NCBI RefSeq assembly: GCF_900116565.1 | Contig: NZ_FPCJ01000001.1 | Span: 186,001-250,000 of the forward strand | Source: Thermoflavifilum thermophilum | GTDB taxonomy: Bacteria > Bacteroidota > Bacteroidia > Chitinophagales > Chitinophagaceae | DNA length: 64,000 nt | Reading direction: 5' to 3' | Shown: positions 42,867 through 53,000 of the stretch, piece by piece | How positions within the stretch are numbered: the stretch's first letter is position 1 | How the letters are laid out: every line of letters starts with the position of its first letter | The notes under the pieces: generated by a model | The model's input: the letters and a program-made list of their open reading frames with translations, nothing else | Told to the model about the DNA's origin: nothing | Databases searched by the model: none | Made by a program: the position numbers and the translations under genes

Positions 42867-44516
42867 CTATTGACCTAACACAGGGATGATGGGCTTGCCT
42901 CCACATCCGTTGGGCATCTGAATATGCAACAGGGCTGCAAGGGTGGGGGCAATATCGGTCATATACACCACCTGATGGGTGACACCATGCGGGATATGCC
43001 AACCCATAAAGAGGAGCGGGATATGGGTATCGTACGGATTCCATAAACCATGCGTGGTGCCCGTTCCGCCGGGATGGCCGTTGAACCAGTTGGGGTCCGG
43101 TATAATGGCAATAGGCCCTGTTCTTGGTGCATAATATCCGTTGATGATCATATCCTTCGCCGGCTGAGGTATGGGTGCATCCCCAATATGACGAATGTCC
43201 ACCGCCATTTCAATACCCGGCTGCTTGCGCAGAAAACGAATGGTTGCCTGAATTAATGAATCTTCATTGAGCTGATGTTCAGCTATCAATTTGTCGTTGA
43301 AGTTGACATGTTCATTCATCAAAGAAATCACCAGCTTCGGCACACCAAATTGTTGCTCCAGATAGGCATTCAGGGCTTGTGTAATTTTCCCCGCCTGCAG
43401 AAAACCCGCCGGTAGGTGGTGCGCTTGCATGAAGCCGATGGCATGTGCAGCACCATGATCGGCCGTGAGAAATACCAGATAATTCCCTTTACCCACGTAT
43501 TGATCCAGGAAATGGAAAAAATCAGCCAGATCGCGATCCAGCCGCAAATAGGTATCCTCGATTTCTATCGAATTAGGACCATACATATGCCCTACATAAT
43601 CAGTCGAAGCACAGTTGATGGTCAGAAAATCCGTAGCCGTCCCGCGTCCTAACCGATATCCTTCAACAGCCGCCCGGGCAAAGTCGAGGGTAAGGGTATT
43701 GCCAAAGGGCGTATAACGCAGGGCTTCCCGATCTTTTGCATAAATCGCCGGCATAGGGTGTGGAAAAGTGGGAGTTTGTTCACCAGGGAACTTCCCTTCC
43801 CACGGCTCATTGTCGGCCGTACTGGCAGTGTAGGATTGGATAGGATAAAGTGTTGTCCAGGGTTTGCTCATCAAGTGCTGGGGTTCGTTTTTTGCATTGA
43901 ATCGTTTTACCCATTCCGGCAAATCCTGCATGTAATAAGTACTGGTAATGAAATGCCCCGAAGCATCATCCAGCCAGAAAGCAGCCGTTGGCGTATGCCC
44001 CGCAGGAAGTATGGCTGCCCGATCTTTCAGGGATACACCCACCACGCGCGATTGAAACTGAGTGGCCAGGCGCAACTCATCGGTGATGGTGGTGGCAAGC
44101 AACCAGTGCGGCGACATTTTTCCGGCATCACCCGGTGCACCCACTGTGTTCACACTATCATCCTGTGTACAATACCAGCTTTTGCCAGTTGTCTGATCTA
44201 TCCATTCATTACCCACAATACCGTGGATGGCAGGCACCGAGCCGGTGAAGATGGTCGAATGTCCCACAGCCGTATAAGATGGGATATAGTTGATGAACGT
44301 GTTTTCACAGGAAAAACCTTCGTTTAGCAACCGTTTGAAACCATCATTGCCATAACGATTATAATAACGATACAAATAATCCCATCTCATTTGATCCACC
44401 ACAATACCTACAACCAGCTTGGGGCGGGAAAGGGAGGTGGGTTGGCAATATGATAAAAAATAAACGGGGTAAAATAAGCAAAAAAAAATTATAAAATAGA
44501 TACTTCTACTTGACAT
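42867..44516 (-). CDS. PafA-like alkaline phosphatase superfamily protein
   Basis: A 549-residue exported protein with an N-terminal hydrophobic signal (residues 5-22). The superfamily metal and nucleophile residues are seen as VVDQMRWDY (Asp41) and NYIPSYTAVGHSTIFTG (Thr82 as nucleophile), then FLTADHGAAH with further ligands and DTHIPLLFMG near the end. This matches the phosphate-irrepressible PafA-type monoesterases of Bacteroidota. It lies 136 bp downstream of susD on the same strand, and could release phosphate from head groups taken in or split by this locus. Confidence 0.88.
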   Translation of the reverse strand: MSSRSIYFIIFFCLFYPVYFLSYCQPTSLSRPKLVVGIVVDQMRWDYLYRYYNRYGNDGFKRLLNEGFSCENTFINYIPSYTAVGHSTIFTGSVPAIHGIVGNEWIDQTTGKSWYCTQDDSVNTVGAPGDAGKMSPHWLLATTITDELRLATQFQSRVVGVSLKDRAAILPAGHTPTAAFWLDDASGHFITSTYYMQDLPEWVKRFNAKNEPQHLMSKPWTTLYPIQSYTASTADNEPWEGKFPGEQTPTFPHPMPAIYAKDREALRYTPFGNTLTLDFARAAVEGYRLGRGTATDFLTINCASTDYVGHMYGPNSIEIEDTYLRLDRDLADFFHFLDQYVGKGNYLVFLTADHGAAHAIGFMQAHHLPAGFLQAGKITQALNAYLEQQFGVPKLVISLMNEHVNFNDKLIAEHQLNEDSLIQATIRFLRKQPGIEMAVDIRHIGDAPIPQPAKDMIINGYYAPRTGPIAIIPDPNWFNGHPGGTGTTHGLWNPYDTHIPLLFMGWHIPHGVTHQVVYMTDIAPTLAALLHIQMPNGCGGKPIIPVLGQ

Positions 44517-44652
44517 AAATGGTAATTTAACTTTGCCGGCAATTTAAAAAACTTATAAATATTAAGTAAACATAGATAAAAAATTTATTTAATCAATATT
44601 TATATTCAGATCTTTAATTAATTGAATAAAGTCATTAAAATTTAAAGAAATA

Positions 44653-46242
44653 TTAGTAGCCAGGATTTTGTTGAAGATTACTATTAAGATCAAGTTGGGT
44701 TTGGGGAATTGGCCACCAATAATCCCTGTTTGGGTTGAATCTGCGAGTTTCAATTAAAGTGTGTTTCCAAGTATAAATTGGAGCATTCATAACCTGATCA
44801 GCAATTTTCCATCTTCTGATATCATTATAATATAAACCTTCACCCGCAAATTCGACACGTCTTTCATGACGAATAATTGTTCGCATAGAATCCTGAGATA
44901 ATCCAAGTGGTATGTTTGGCATACCTACTCTAGCCCTAACCTGATTGATTGCTGAATAAACGGAAGCATCTGGTCCAGAAAATTCATTCTGTGCCTCGGC
45001 ATACATTAATAATATATCAGCATATCTAATTACAATGTAGTTTATGTAAGATTGCCCGTCTTTGATATCCGATGACCTTACGGGTGGTTTAGTTGCGGAA
45101 TTATATACACTAAGTTTTTGCATAGCATAACCTGTAATGGGGAACCAGCTGGAAGTCACAGTTACCTTTGTTGATCCATTCATCCACACTTCACCTGGAT
45201 ATACAATTGTTGCATAAAATCTTGGATCTCTATTTATGTAAGGTGAATCTGGTCTATACCCCGACAAAGGATTGGTAATAGGTAATCCATTCTTCATTTC
45301 GTAAGCATCAATAAGATCCTGTAAGGGGGCATTAGAATTATACTGCCCACATATTAAATCAAACGAATTTCCTTCCTGAGGATAAATAAATTGGACGTCG
45401 AAAATAACCTCCTTATTATTTTCATTTTCAGGCAAAAAAAGAGATCTATAATCAGGATAAAGTCCATATCCAGCAGAAGGAGCAATATCCATAACAAGTT
45501 TTGCTGCATCTGCAGCCAGTTTCCATTTATTTTTATCATTATTTATATTAAATAAAGGACTTGCTTCAAATAAAAGTACTTTCGCCTTTAATGCTAATGC
45601 AGCTCCTCTTGTTGCCCTACCTAAGTCAGCAGATCCGTATTTTAATGGTAAAACTAATGCAGCAGAATCTAAATCTTGTAAAATCTGTTGCACCACCTGT
45701 TCTCTCGGAGTACGAGGAAGATTCGCCTGGGAATTAGGATCAGGGGGATCCAATATCAACGGAACACTTCCCCAATAATTCTCAAGAATAAAATAATATA
45801 GCGCTCTGAGAAAATGTGCTTCACCTTTCATTCTTATTCTAGTAGCACTATCCAGATCGGATACCCTATCAATATTTGAAAGAAAGTAATTACATCTTCC
45901 TATACCGCTATAACAGTCAGCCCATCTAGAAGAGATAATACCTCCTGTAGTTGCTGATTGTAAACCCTCAGCAATAGAATTCCATCCATCGCTATTATTA
46001 TAACTATACGCATTGGGGGATGCAGTTTCTTCCCACAAAGGAGTGGCAGTACCACCATATACACCAGCATATCGTAAAACAGCATAACAGCCAGTCAAAG
46101 CTGAATTGGCTGCTTGTGCCGAATTCCAAAAATTATTTTGCGTATATCTATCGTGGGGATTAACATTTAAAAGACTGTTATCACACCCATATAATAGTAA
46201 CGAGAAAAATGAAATAACTAGAAAAATATAACGTCTGAGCAT
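44653..46242 (-). CDS. SusD/RagB-family outer-membrane lipoprotein
   Basis: A 529-residue lipoprotein started at ATG 46240-46242; the lipobox LLLYGC puts the lipidated Cys at 20. Helical TPR-like repeats and the closing blocks YADILLMYAEAQNEF, INQVRARVGMPNI, RHERRVEFAGEGLYYNDIRRW and WPIPQTQLDLN are typical SusD. It captures ligand at the cell surface and lids the SusC channel. It follows susC by 28 bp. Codons and spacers are markedly A+T-rich. Confidence 0.95.
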   Translation of the reverse strand: MLRRYIFLVISFFSLLLYGCDNSLLNVNPHDRYTQNNFWNSAQAANSALTGCYAVLRYAGVYGGTATPLWEETASPNAYSYNNSDGWNSIAEGLQSATTGGIISSRWADCYSGIGRCNYFLSNIDRVSDLDSATRIRMKGEAHFLRALYYFILENYWGSVPLILDPPDPNSQANLPRTPREQVVQQILQDLDSAALVLPLKYGSADLGRATRGAALALKAKVLLFEASPLFNINNDKNKWKLAADAAKLVMDIAPSAGYGLYPDYRSLFLPENENNKEVIFDVQFIYPQEGNSFDLICGQYNSNAPLQDLIDAYEMKNGLPITNPLSGYRPDSPYINRDPRFYATIVYPGEVWMNGSTKVTVTSSWFPITGYAMQKLSVYNSATKPPVRSSDIKDGQSYINYIVIRYADILLMYAEAQNEFSGPDASVYSAINQVRARVGMPNIPLGLSQDSMRTIIRHERRVEFAGEGLYYNDIRRWKIADQVMNAPIYTWKHTLIETRRFNPNRDYWWPIPQTQLDLNSNLQQNPGY

Positions 46243-46270
46243 AACAAAAATGTTTTTAAGAATTAAAAAA

Positions 46271-49200
46271 TTAAAAAGTAATATTAAAACCACCTGTAAA
46301 AGTTTTTAACATAGGATAATGATATAAGGTACTAACATTTACGGTTGTCTCCGGATCAAATTCCTTAAATCGGGAAATTGTAAACCAATTCTCAGCATTT
46401 AAGAATAAAATAAATTTACTGATATTTATGCGAGAAATTAGTTTTGATGGCAGGGCATAACTCAATTGAATATTTTTTAGTCTAAGATATGATCCATCCC
46501 TTAACCAAAATGTAGATGGTTGGAAATTTATTTTGCTTCCGTAATTAGATTCTGTTATTATAGGCAATTTGGCATTAGGACGATCGGGTGACCATGAATC
46601 AGTAACCCATTCCCAGGTAGCATTTGCACCATTATTTAGTGGGAAAGCTAAATTTGCAGTGGGATATACCTTAATTCCAGCAACTCCTTGAAAATATGCG
46701 CTAAGTTCAAATCCATTATATCCTAAATTAAAGCCAAAAGCATAAGTATATTTTGGAATAACGGAAGATTCATCGATTATAATTCTATCATCTCCATTAA
46801 TAATTCCATCACCATTTACATCTCTATATTTTATATAGCCTGCCTTAGTATCGGCACTCTGATATGCACTCTTGGAAACTTCATCGTCTGATTGGAAAAT
46901 ACCAATTGCATCTAAAAGATAAAAAGCATCAATAGGATGCCCTGCCATAGTAATTGTTGATAGATTAGTGTTATAATTATAAAGAATTTGACCATTTAAA
47001 TCAATTACCTTATTCTTATTATAAGAGATATTTCCATTTAATTCATAATGAAAGCCCCCAAAATTGTTTCTGTGAATTGCCGTAATTTCATAGCCTGTGT
47101 TATCCATTGATCCAATATTCTCTTGCGGACCAGTTAGATTCCCTACTTGATCGGGTAAAATAACTTGCCTGAGAATTCCAGTCGTACGTTTTTTATAAAA
47201 ATCAATTGTGAAACCAATTCTATTCTGTAATAAATCTATATCAACTCCAAAATCATAATCCCTTGTTGTTTCCCAAGAAATATTTGGATCAGAATATGTG
47301 GTTACTGCAGCCCCAGAAGCAAGTACACCATTTGGGCCACCGAAACTATAGTCGTGTCCTAGAGTGACAGTATTTAAATAGCTGTAAAGAGGAACAGCTT
47401 GGTTGCCTAGTACGCCAAATGAAGAACGAATTTTCAGTAAGTTTATGGTTTGGGAGAGTGATGAGAAGAAATTTTCTTTATCAATTCTCCAACCAGCAGA
47501 AATACCAGGGAAAAAACCCCATCTATGTCCGGGAGCAAACCTCGATGATCCGTCATATCTAAATATAACTTCAAATAAATATTTCCCACTATAGTTATAA
47601 TTTACTCTTCCAAAATAGGATGCCAATACATCACGGGTCTTATCACCAGAAATATTCAAAAAAGTAGTACCAGCAATTAAGGCATCAAGCGTATTATCCA
47701 AATAGCCTGTCATCTGAGCCATGAATGATTCATCATCATAACTATCAAAACTAGATCCTAACAAGGCACTCAAATAATGATTTCCAAATGTGTGTTGCCA
47801 ATCAAGTGTATTATAAAAATGAACATTCAAGGTATTATAGTCATCATTTTCAGACCTGGGAGCAGTAGATGGGCTATTCCAATTCATGACCACACCTGTT
47901 AAAGCCTGCTTCTTTATCATTTGAGGAATGAAAATCTTTAAAAGACCATCGTATTTATCAATACCAAATTTTAAATGATAGGTAATATTCCATGGTAATT
48001 GATAATTTGAAAAAAAAGTAGATAAGAAACGTTGAACATATTTACGATAATAACCTTCATAAGCAATCATTCTCGGATGTTCCCAGTTATTTCTACCAGG
48101 TACTCTTAACCATGGATAACCATAACTTCCATCTTTTAAAGTATCAGGCATAATAGGTAATGTTCTCATAAGGTAATTCCAAAAATTATCAGTAGTATAT
48201 GAAGGTTCAGTATAATATCTATAGTATCCATCAAGAGTTAAACCTACCTCAAGCCTGGGGGTTATATGAACTGAGGAGTTTAACCCAAGTGAGTATTTTC
48301 TTTCATCATTACATGGGCCAAAAATAATTCCATGTCTGTTTAAATATCCCAAAGACAATCTATATTGAAATTTATCAGAATTAGCAGAGAAACTAAGATC
48401 ATGTTTTCTAATAATTCCATTTCTAAGAGCAATATCAAACCAATTATTAGCAGGATAATCAAAAGGATCAGTTTTCATGCCCTGTAGATACTGTTGAATT
48501 TCTTCGTCAGTAAAATATGGTGTCCCTTTCCCTTCATTAATTGCCGCCTGATTCATAAGTTTCATATATTCAATTGGGTCCCATATGGCATCAGGAAGGT
48601 ATGTGGGCTTTTGAATTCCATAGTAATAATTATAATTTACATGAGATTTCCCCCGACCCGATTTTGTGGTGACAAGGATAACACCATTGGCAGCTCTTGA
48701 GCCATAAATTGCAGCCGAAGCATCCTTTAAGACAGTAATTGATTCAATATCATTTGGATTCAATTCATCCATAGAATATTCTATGCCATCAACAAGAACA
48801 AGTGGATCATTGTCGTTTAGTGTACCAATGCCCCTTATCCTAATGGTGGCTCTATCAACACCAGGCATGCTATTGCTAAGATTAACGAACAAACCTGGCA
48901 TACCGTGTAGCGCATTACTTACATTTGTGATAGGTTGATTCTCTTTAGTAGACATATCAAGAACTGAAACCGATCCAGTAAGATTCTCTTTTTTCTCTGT
49001 AGAATACCCAACCACAACAACAGGATTTAAGCTAGTAATATCCTGATTCAGTTGTATTAATAGATGCTGTTGCTGATCTGATGTAATTTTAACTTTCTGG
49101 GGGATGTAACCTAAATAGGAGATAATCAATATACTTCCTACATTTGCATGAAGATTAAATTCTCCATTTTGATCTGTGATTGTTCCAATCTGAGCCCCTT

Positions 49201-49366
49201 CAATACGTACACTTACTCCAGGTAATGGGGTATTTTCCTGTGAGGAAATCACTTTTCCTGATATAGATATTTGCTGGCTGAAAGCAGGAAAAACAATTGT
49301 AACAATAGAAAAACAAAAAAATAAGAGACAAAGCTTCACGAATAATAAATTTATTTTCTTTTTCAT
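46271..49366 (-). CDS. SusC/RagA-family TonB-dependent outer-membrane transporter
   Basis: A 1031-residue transporter: signal peptide ending AFSQ (about 31), a carboxypeptidase-like regulatory domain (about 33-110), a plug with SRAANGVILVTTKSGRGK near 222 and a long C-terminal barrel ending FTGGFNITF. No STN domain or TonB box-extended signalling region is obvious, so it is a plain importer. The substrate is inferred from neighbours (a glycerophosphodiester phosphodiesterase and glycerol genes) to be a polyol phosphodiester or related head group rather than a glycan. Confidence 0.95.
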   Translation of the reverse strand: MKKKINLLFVKLCLLFFCFSIVTIVFPAFSQQISISGKVISSQENTPLPGVSVRIEGAQIGTITDQNGEFNLHANVGSILIISYLGYIPQKVKITSDQQQHLLIQLNQDITSLNPVVVVGYSTEKKENLTGSVSVLDMSTKENQPITNVSNALHGMPGLFVNLSNSMPGVDRATIRIRGIGTLNDNDPLVLVDGIEYSMDELNPNDIESITVLKDASAAIYGSRAANGVILVTTKSGRGKSHVNYNYYYGIQKPTYLPDAIWDPIEYMKLMNQAAINEGKGTPYFTDEEIQQYLQGMKTDPFDYPANNWFDIALRNGIIRKHDLSFSANSDKFQYRLSLGYLNRHGIIFGPCNDERKYSLGLNSSVHITPRLEVGLTLDGYYRYYTEPSYTTDNFWNYLMRTLPIMPDTLKDGSYGYPWLRVPGRNNWEHPRMIAYEGYYRKYVQRFLSTFFSNYQLPWNITYHLKFGIDKYDGLLKIFIPQMIKKQALTGVVMNWNSPSTAPRSENDDYNTLNVHFYNTLDWQHTFGNHYLSALLGSSFDSYDDESFMAQMTGYLDNTLDALIAGTTFLNISGDKTRDVLASYFGRVNYNYSGKYLFEVIFRYDGSSRFAPGHRWGFFPGISAGWRIDKENFFSSLSQTINLLKIRSSFGVLGNQAVPLYSYLNTVTLGHDYSFGGPNGVLASGAAVTTYSDPNISWETTRDYDFGVDIDLLQNRIGFTIDFYKKRTTGILRQVILPDQVGNLTGPQENIGSMDNTGYEITAIHRNNFGGFHYELNGNISYNKNKVIDLNGQILYNYNTNLSTITMAGHPIDAFYLLDAIGIFQSDDEVSKSAYQSADTKAGYIKYRDVNGDGIINGDDRIIIDESSVIPKYTYAFGFNLGYNGFELSAYFQGVAGIKVYPTANLAFPLNNGANATWEWVTDSWSPDRPNAKLPIITESNYGSKINFQPSTFWLRDGSYLRLKNIQLSYALPSKLISRINISKFILFLNAENWFTISRFKEFDPETTVNVSTLYHYPMLKTFTGGFNITF

Positions 49367-49393
49367 AAAATCAAAATTTAGATATTAATAAAA

Positions 49394-50326
49394 TTACTTT
49401 TTATCATTAAAAAAATTCGGATAGTCCGTAATAATTCCATCTACATGCATGTTTATTAACCTATTTATTTCAAAAGAATCATTTACGGTCCAGGGAAATA
49501 TTTTTATATTATTACTGTGACACTTTTCGACTAATTCCATATTTACTAATCGAAAATTCGGATTATACAAATCAGGCTTAAAACCAAGCTCAGAAATATT
49601 TTGATCAAATTTTTTTAATTTGTCACTAGTTAAATATCCAATCCGAATATCAGGAAACCTTTTATGCAAAATTTTTAAAGGTCTAATGTCAAATGATTGA
49701 ATAAATAATCTATCTTTTAATTTTGTTAAATAAGGTCTTAATTGACTCATAAGAATTTCTACATACCTTTCTGGCGGGGGTTGCTCAAATCCATCTGTAT
49801 TAGCATCAGACTTGATCTCAAGCAAATATGTTACCTTCGGATATTTATATTTTTTAGTAAAAATCTCAATTGAATCAATCATCTCGGTGAGCAAAGGGAC
49901 ATATGTTTTTGTTAATTCTTGATATGGAAAATCCTTATACTTCTTAACTCCTATAATAAATCTTCTTATTTCATTATAATTCATTTGATAAAATGTATAT
50001 GTTTTTCTTTCATCTTGTTTTATTTCAGTGCTATCTGGTTTTAAAGTATAATCAGGGTTAAATGAAGCATCATGATAAATAATCACCTTCCCATCTTTTG
50101 TAATATGAACATCAAATTCAATTGTATTCGCGCCAACCTCAATAGCTTTTTTAAAGGACGGAATTGTATTTTCTGGAATCAATCCTCTAGCTCCCCTATG
50201 ACCAACTTTGTAAAACTTTATTTTCTGAAAATAAAGAGATTTAAACCCTAATAAAAGAGTTAATATGATAATAAAATACAACAGGCATAAATTTTCTTTA
50301 TAATAATTTTTAAATTTCAATTTCAT
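49394..50326 (-). CDS. Membrane-anchored glycerophosphodiester phosphodiesterase
   Basis: A 310-residue GDPD from ATG 50324-50326; a single N-terminal hydrophobic helix (11-28) acts as anchor or signal. Active-site residues are His43-Arg44 (GHRGARG), Glu52 (PENTIPSF), Glu70 and Asp72 (IEFDVHITKDG) and His85 (YHDASF). It hydrolyses glycerophosphodiesters to glycerol-3-phosphate and an alcohol. It lies 27 bp before susC on the same strand and shares its A+T-rich composition, which suggests that GDPD-susC-susD moved together. Confidence 0.93.
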   Translation of the reverse strand: MKLKFKNYYKENLCLLYFIIILTLLLGFKSLYFQKIKFYKVGHRGARGLIPENTIPSFKKAIEVGANTIEFDVHITKDGKVIIYHDASFNPDYTLKPDSTEIKQDERKTYTFYQMNYNEIRRFIIGVKKYKDFPYQELTKTYVPLLTEMIDSIEIFTKKYKYPKVTYLLEIKSDANTDGFEQPPPERYVEILMSQLRPYLTKLKDRLFIQSFDIRPLKILHKRFPDIRIGYLTSDKLKKFDQNISELGFKPDLYNPNFRLVNMELVEKCHSNNIKIFPWTVNDSFEINRLINMHVDGIITDYPNFFNDKK

Positions 50327-50405
50327 AATGGTAGCATTTAATAAGGAGCGAAAAAAATTTGATATCATAAATTGTATGTTAATTAACCATTATCTTTTTC
50401 TCATC

Positions 50406-52013
50406 TCATGTTGAATTCACTTTTTTAAAGGACATTCTCTTTTCACCATTGGTTATCAGGTATTTTTCCGCAAGTCCAATAAAGCTTTGAGTTTGAGATA
50501 ATTCCCATTCTTTTGTTTCCTGCAGGATATCACGCATGATTTGGGCCACCTTCGGTGCCATGCGAATGGCGGCATGTGCATCGAGGAATAATACCCGAAA
50601 TCTTCTGGCCAGTATATCCTCAACGGTCCTGGCCATTTCTGCCTGCACAGCCCAGATAACTTCTGCTACGGTATAAGGCCATTCTTGATCCAAGCATTGA
50701 CCGGTTTCAGGATGTTGCCGGATCATTTCCTGAATACGAGTACGATCGCTTCCATATTCATCTGGGGAAGTATGTTCAACCTGCATCCAGCCATGAATCC
50801 GAAGGGATTGGGTTACACATTTTCTTGGCGGCAAGCCGGCAACGCGGGTAGCCAGATTCACCGTATCTTCGGCCATTTTGCGATAAGTCGTCCATTTGCC
50901 ACCCGTAATGGTAATCAGACCGGGTGCATCGACCCGCAGATGATGCTTGCGAGAAATATCCTTTGTGGCTCTTCCTCCATGGGAAGGCAAAGCCAATGGC
51001 CTGAGTCCGGCAAAGACGCTGAGCACATCCTTTCGGTGAGGAGGATGCGAAAGATAAGCTGCTGCCTGTTGCAAGATAAAATCCACCTCTTCCGGAAATG
51101 GCCGGGGATCCAGTGTGGGAGCATCTACGGCTGTATCAGTGGTGCCAGCCAGAAGCCGGTTATGCCAGGGTACCAGGAAAATAACCCTGCCGTCGGCAGT
51201 ACGGGGAATCAGCATGGCCTGACGGGCAGATCCGGTAAAATGAATAGGCAATACCACATGCACCCCCTGACTGGGCCTGACCGTGGGTCTTCGACTTGCA
51301 TCGCCTGTCAGTAGCTGAATCAGTTCATCCACAAATACCCCGGTTGCATTAATCACCACTCTGGCCGAAACTTCAAAGAGCTCATTGGTTTCTTGATCCC
51401 TGAGGCTCACGAGATGTGTATGATCAGCCGAACCAGCCCGAAAACGCTCTGCCTGCATGTAGTTGACCACCACCCCACCCTGATCCACACAGGTCTGCGC
51501 CAGATGAACAGCCAGCCTGGCATCATCAAACTGCGCGTCGTAATACAAGACTCCTCCTTTTAGCCCGGATGGCTGCACGCCTGGCATCATTTCCAACACT
51601 TTTGCCCGGCTTAGCCAGGCCGATTGTCCAATTCGCCATTGGCCAGCCAGCATATCATATATTTTCATGCCCGACCACAGCATAGCCGCATCTTTCCAGG
51701 AATAAATTGGAATCACAAAAGGTAAGGGTTTCACCAGATGAGGTGCGTTTTGCAGCAAAAACCCCCTTTCCCTCAGTCCCTCCCGCACCAGTCCTACGTG
51801 ACCCTGCGCCAGGTACCTCACACCCCCATGAATCAACTTGGTACTTCTGCTTGATGTACCCTTCGCAAAATCGGCCTGCTCCACGAGCAATACTTTATAC
51901 CCCCTCGAAGCCGCATCCACCGCTACTCCCAGGCCAGTTGCCCCACCGCCAATCACCACAAAGTCCCAGCATTTTTCTGTTCTGATTTGTGCCAATGCCT
52001 GATTCCGATTCAT
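50406..52013 (-). CDS. glpD: FAD-dependent glycerol-3-phosphate dehydrogenase
   Basis: A 535-residue flavoenzyme oxidising glycerol-3-phosphate to dihydroxyacetone phosphate and passing electrons to the quinone pool. The FAD motif VVIGGGATGLGVAVDAASRG opens the protein; LIHGGVRYLAQG, PRTADGRVIFLVPW and ITITGGKWTTYRKMAEDTV follow. The start is ATG 52011-52013; the frame has a TTG one codon earlier. It is divergent from glpR over 221 bp that carries TTCGAA sites. Confidence 0.95.
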   Translation of the reverse strand: MNRNQALAQIRTEKCWDFVVIGGGATGLGVAVDAASRGYKVLLVEQADFAKGTSSRSTKLIHGGVRYLAQGHVGLVREGLRERGFLLQNAPHLVKPLPFVIPIYSWKDAAMLWSGMKIYDMLAGQWRIGQSAWLSRAKVLEMMPGVQPSGLKGGVLYYDAQFDDARLAVHLAQTCVDQGGVVVNYMQAERFRAGSADHTHLVSLRDQETNELFEVSARVVINATGVFVDELIQLLTGDASRRPTVRPSQGVHVVLPIHFTGSARQAMLIPRTADGRVIFLVPWHNRLLAGTTDTAVDAPTLDPRPFPEEVDFILQQAAAYLSHPPHRKDVLSVFAGLRPLALPSHGGRATKDISRKHHLRVDAPGLITITGGKWTTYRKMAEDTVNLATRVAGLPPRKCVTQSLRIHGWMQVEHTSPDEYGSDRTRIQEMIRQHPETGQCLDQEWPYTVAEVIWAVQAEMARTVEDILARRFRVLFLDAHAAIRMAPKVAQIMRDILQETKEWELSQTQSFIGLAEKYLITNGEKRMSFKKVNST

Positions 52014-52044
52014 CAAAAAATCAATTCATCTGATTTCTAATGAT

Positions 52045-52108
52045 TTCGAATCTTAAATTTTATTTGCAGATTCGAATACAAAAATAATAATTCGAAATAA
52101 AAAACAAA
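52045..52108 (-). promoter_or_regulatory. glpD promoter with three TTCGAA sites
   Basis: On the minus strand -7 TATTTTTG (52079-52086) and -33 TTTG (52105-52108) lie 18 bp apart. The palindrome TTCGAA occurs at 52045-52050, 52071-52076 and 52091-52096, i.e. in the promoter spacer, near the start point and downstream. DeoR-family GlpR operators elsewhere contain TTCG half-sites, so these are good candidates for GlpR binding. Confidence 0.65.
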
Positions 52109-52138
52109 ATTTTTTCCAACCTTTTTCTTTGGGATTGG

Positions 52139-52170
52139 TTGTTCTGAAAAAACAGATTTTTTTACTTTTG
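52139..52170 (+). promoter_or_regulatory. Candidate promoter of glpR
   Basis: TTG (52139-52141), 21-bp spacer, TACTTTTG (52163-52170), in the Bacteroidota pattern, about 65 bp before the glpR ATG. Confidence 0.6.
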
Positions 52171-52234
52171 ACAAAGCCAGAAAAGGCAAAGAAAAGTACA
52201 GGCAGTGTTGGTTTTTGTTAATCAATGAGTATGT

Positions 52235-52999
52235 ATGGCTCCACTCACCCACAGGCATCAGAAAATTCTGGAGCAGCTTCAGGAAAAGGGTTATGTGAAT
52301 GTAACCGATTTATGCCGGCAGTTGCAGGTTTCAGCCGTAACCATTCGAAAGGATCTTAAGCTACTGGAGCAAAAAGGTCTGCTTTTCCGCTCCCACGGTG
52401 GAGCCTCGTTGCATAATCCGTATATCAATGAGCTTCCGGTCAATGAAAAAGAGAAAATCCGGATGGAAGAAAAAATGCGGATTGGCGAGGCCGCTGCACG
52501 ACTCATTGAACCGGATGATGCCATCATCATTGCCTCCGGTACCACCGTGCTGGCTTTTGCCCGGAGCATCCGCCCCCGTCATCACCTTACCGTGATCACC
52601 GCCTCACTGGCTGTAGCACTCGAGCTGAACCGCTATCCGGAAACCGAAGTCATCCAATTACCCGGCCAACTGCGCAAAACCTCTTCCTCCGTGATTGGCC
52701 CTTTTGCGGAACAGATGCTCAAACAGTTTTCCTGTAGCAAGTTGTTTTTGGGCGTCGATGGCATTGATCCGGAGTTTGGCTGCACGACAACCAGTATGCT
52801 GGAAGCTTCTTTGAACCGCTACATGATGGCTGCTGCTCAAAAAACTATTGTATTGGCCGATTCTACCAAATTCGGGAAACGAGGTTTTGGGAAAATTTGC
52901 GATATCGATGAAATAGATCAAATCATCACCGACCGGGAAGTGTCGGATGCCATGTTGAAGGCGCTCGATGAAAAGGGGGTGGAAGTGGTAAAAGCTTAG
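52235..52999 (+). CDS. glpR: DeoR/GlpR-family transcriptional regulator
   Basis: A 254-residue regulator: DeoR winged helix at residues 5-60 (RHQKILEQLQEKGYVNVTDL, VTIRKDLKLLEQKGLLFRSHGGA) and a C-terminal sugar-phosphate sensor domain (VITASLAVALELN, KLFLGVDGIDPEFGCTT, IVLADSTKFGKRGFGKIC). The place between glpD and the glpF/glpK pair points to glycerol-3-phosphate as inducer. The symbol rests on context; other polyol phosphates are possible. Confidence 0.88.
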   Translation: MAPLTHRHQKILEQLQEKGYVNVTDLCRQLQVSAVTIRKDLKLLEQKGLLFRSHGGASLHNPYINELPVNEKEKIRMEEKMRIGEAAARLIEPDDAIIIASGTTVLAFARSIRPRHHLTVITASLAVALELNRYPETEVIQLPGQLRKTSSSVIGPFAEQMLKQFSCSKLFLGVDGIDPEFGCTTTSMLEASLNRYMMAAAQKTIVLADSTKFGKRGFGKICDIDEIDQIITDREVSDAMLKALDEKGVEVVKA

Positions 53000-53000
53000 C

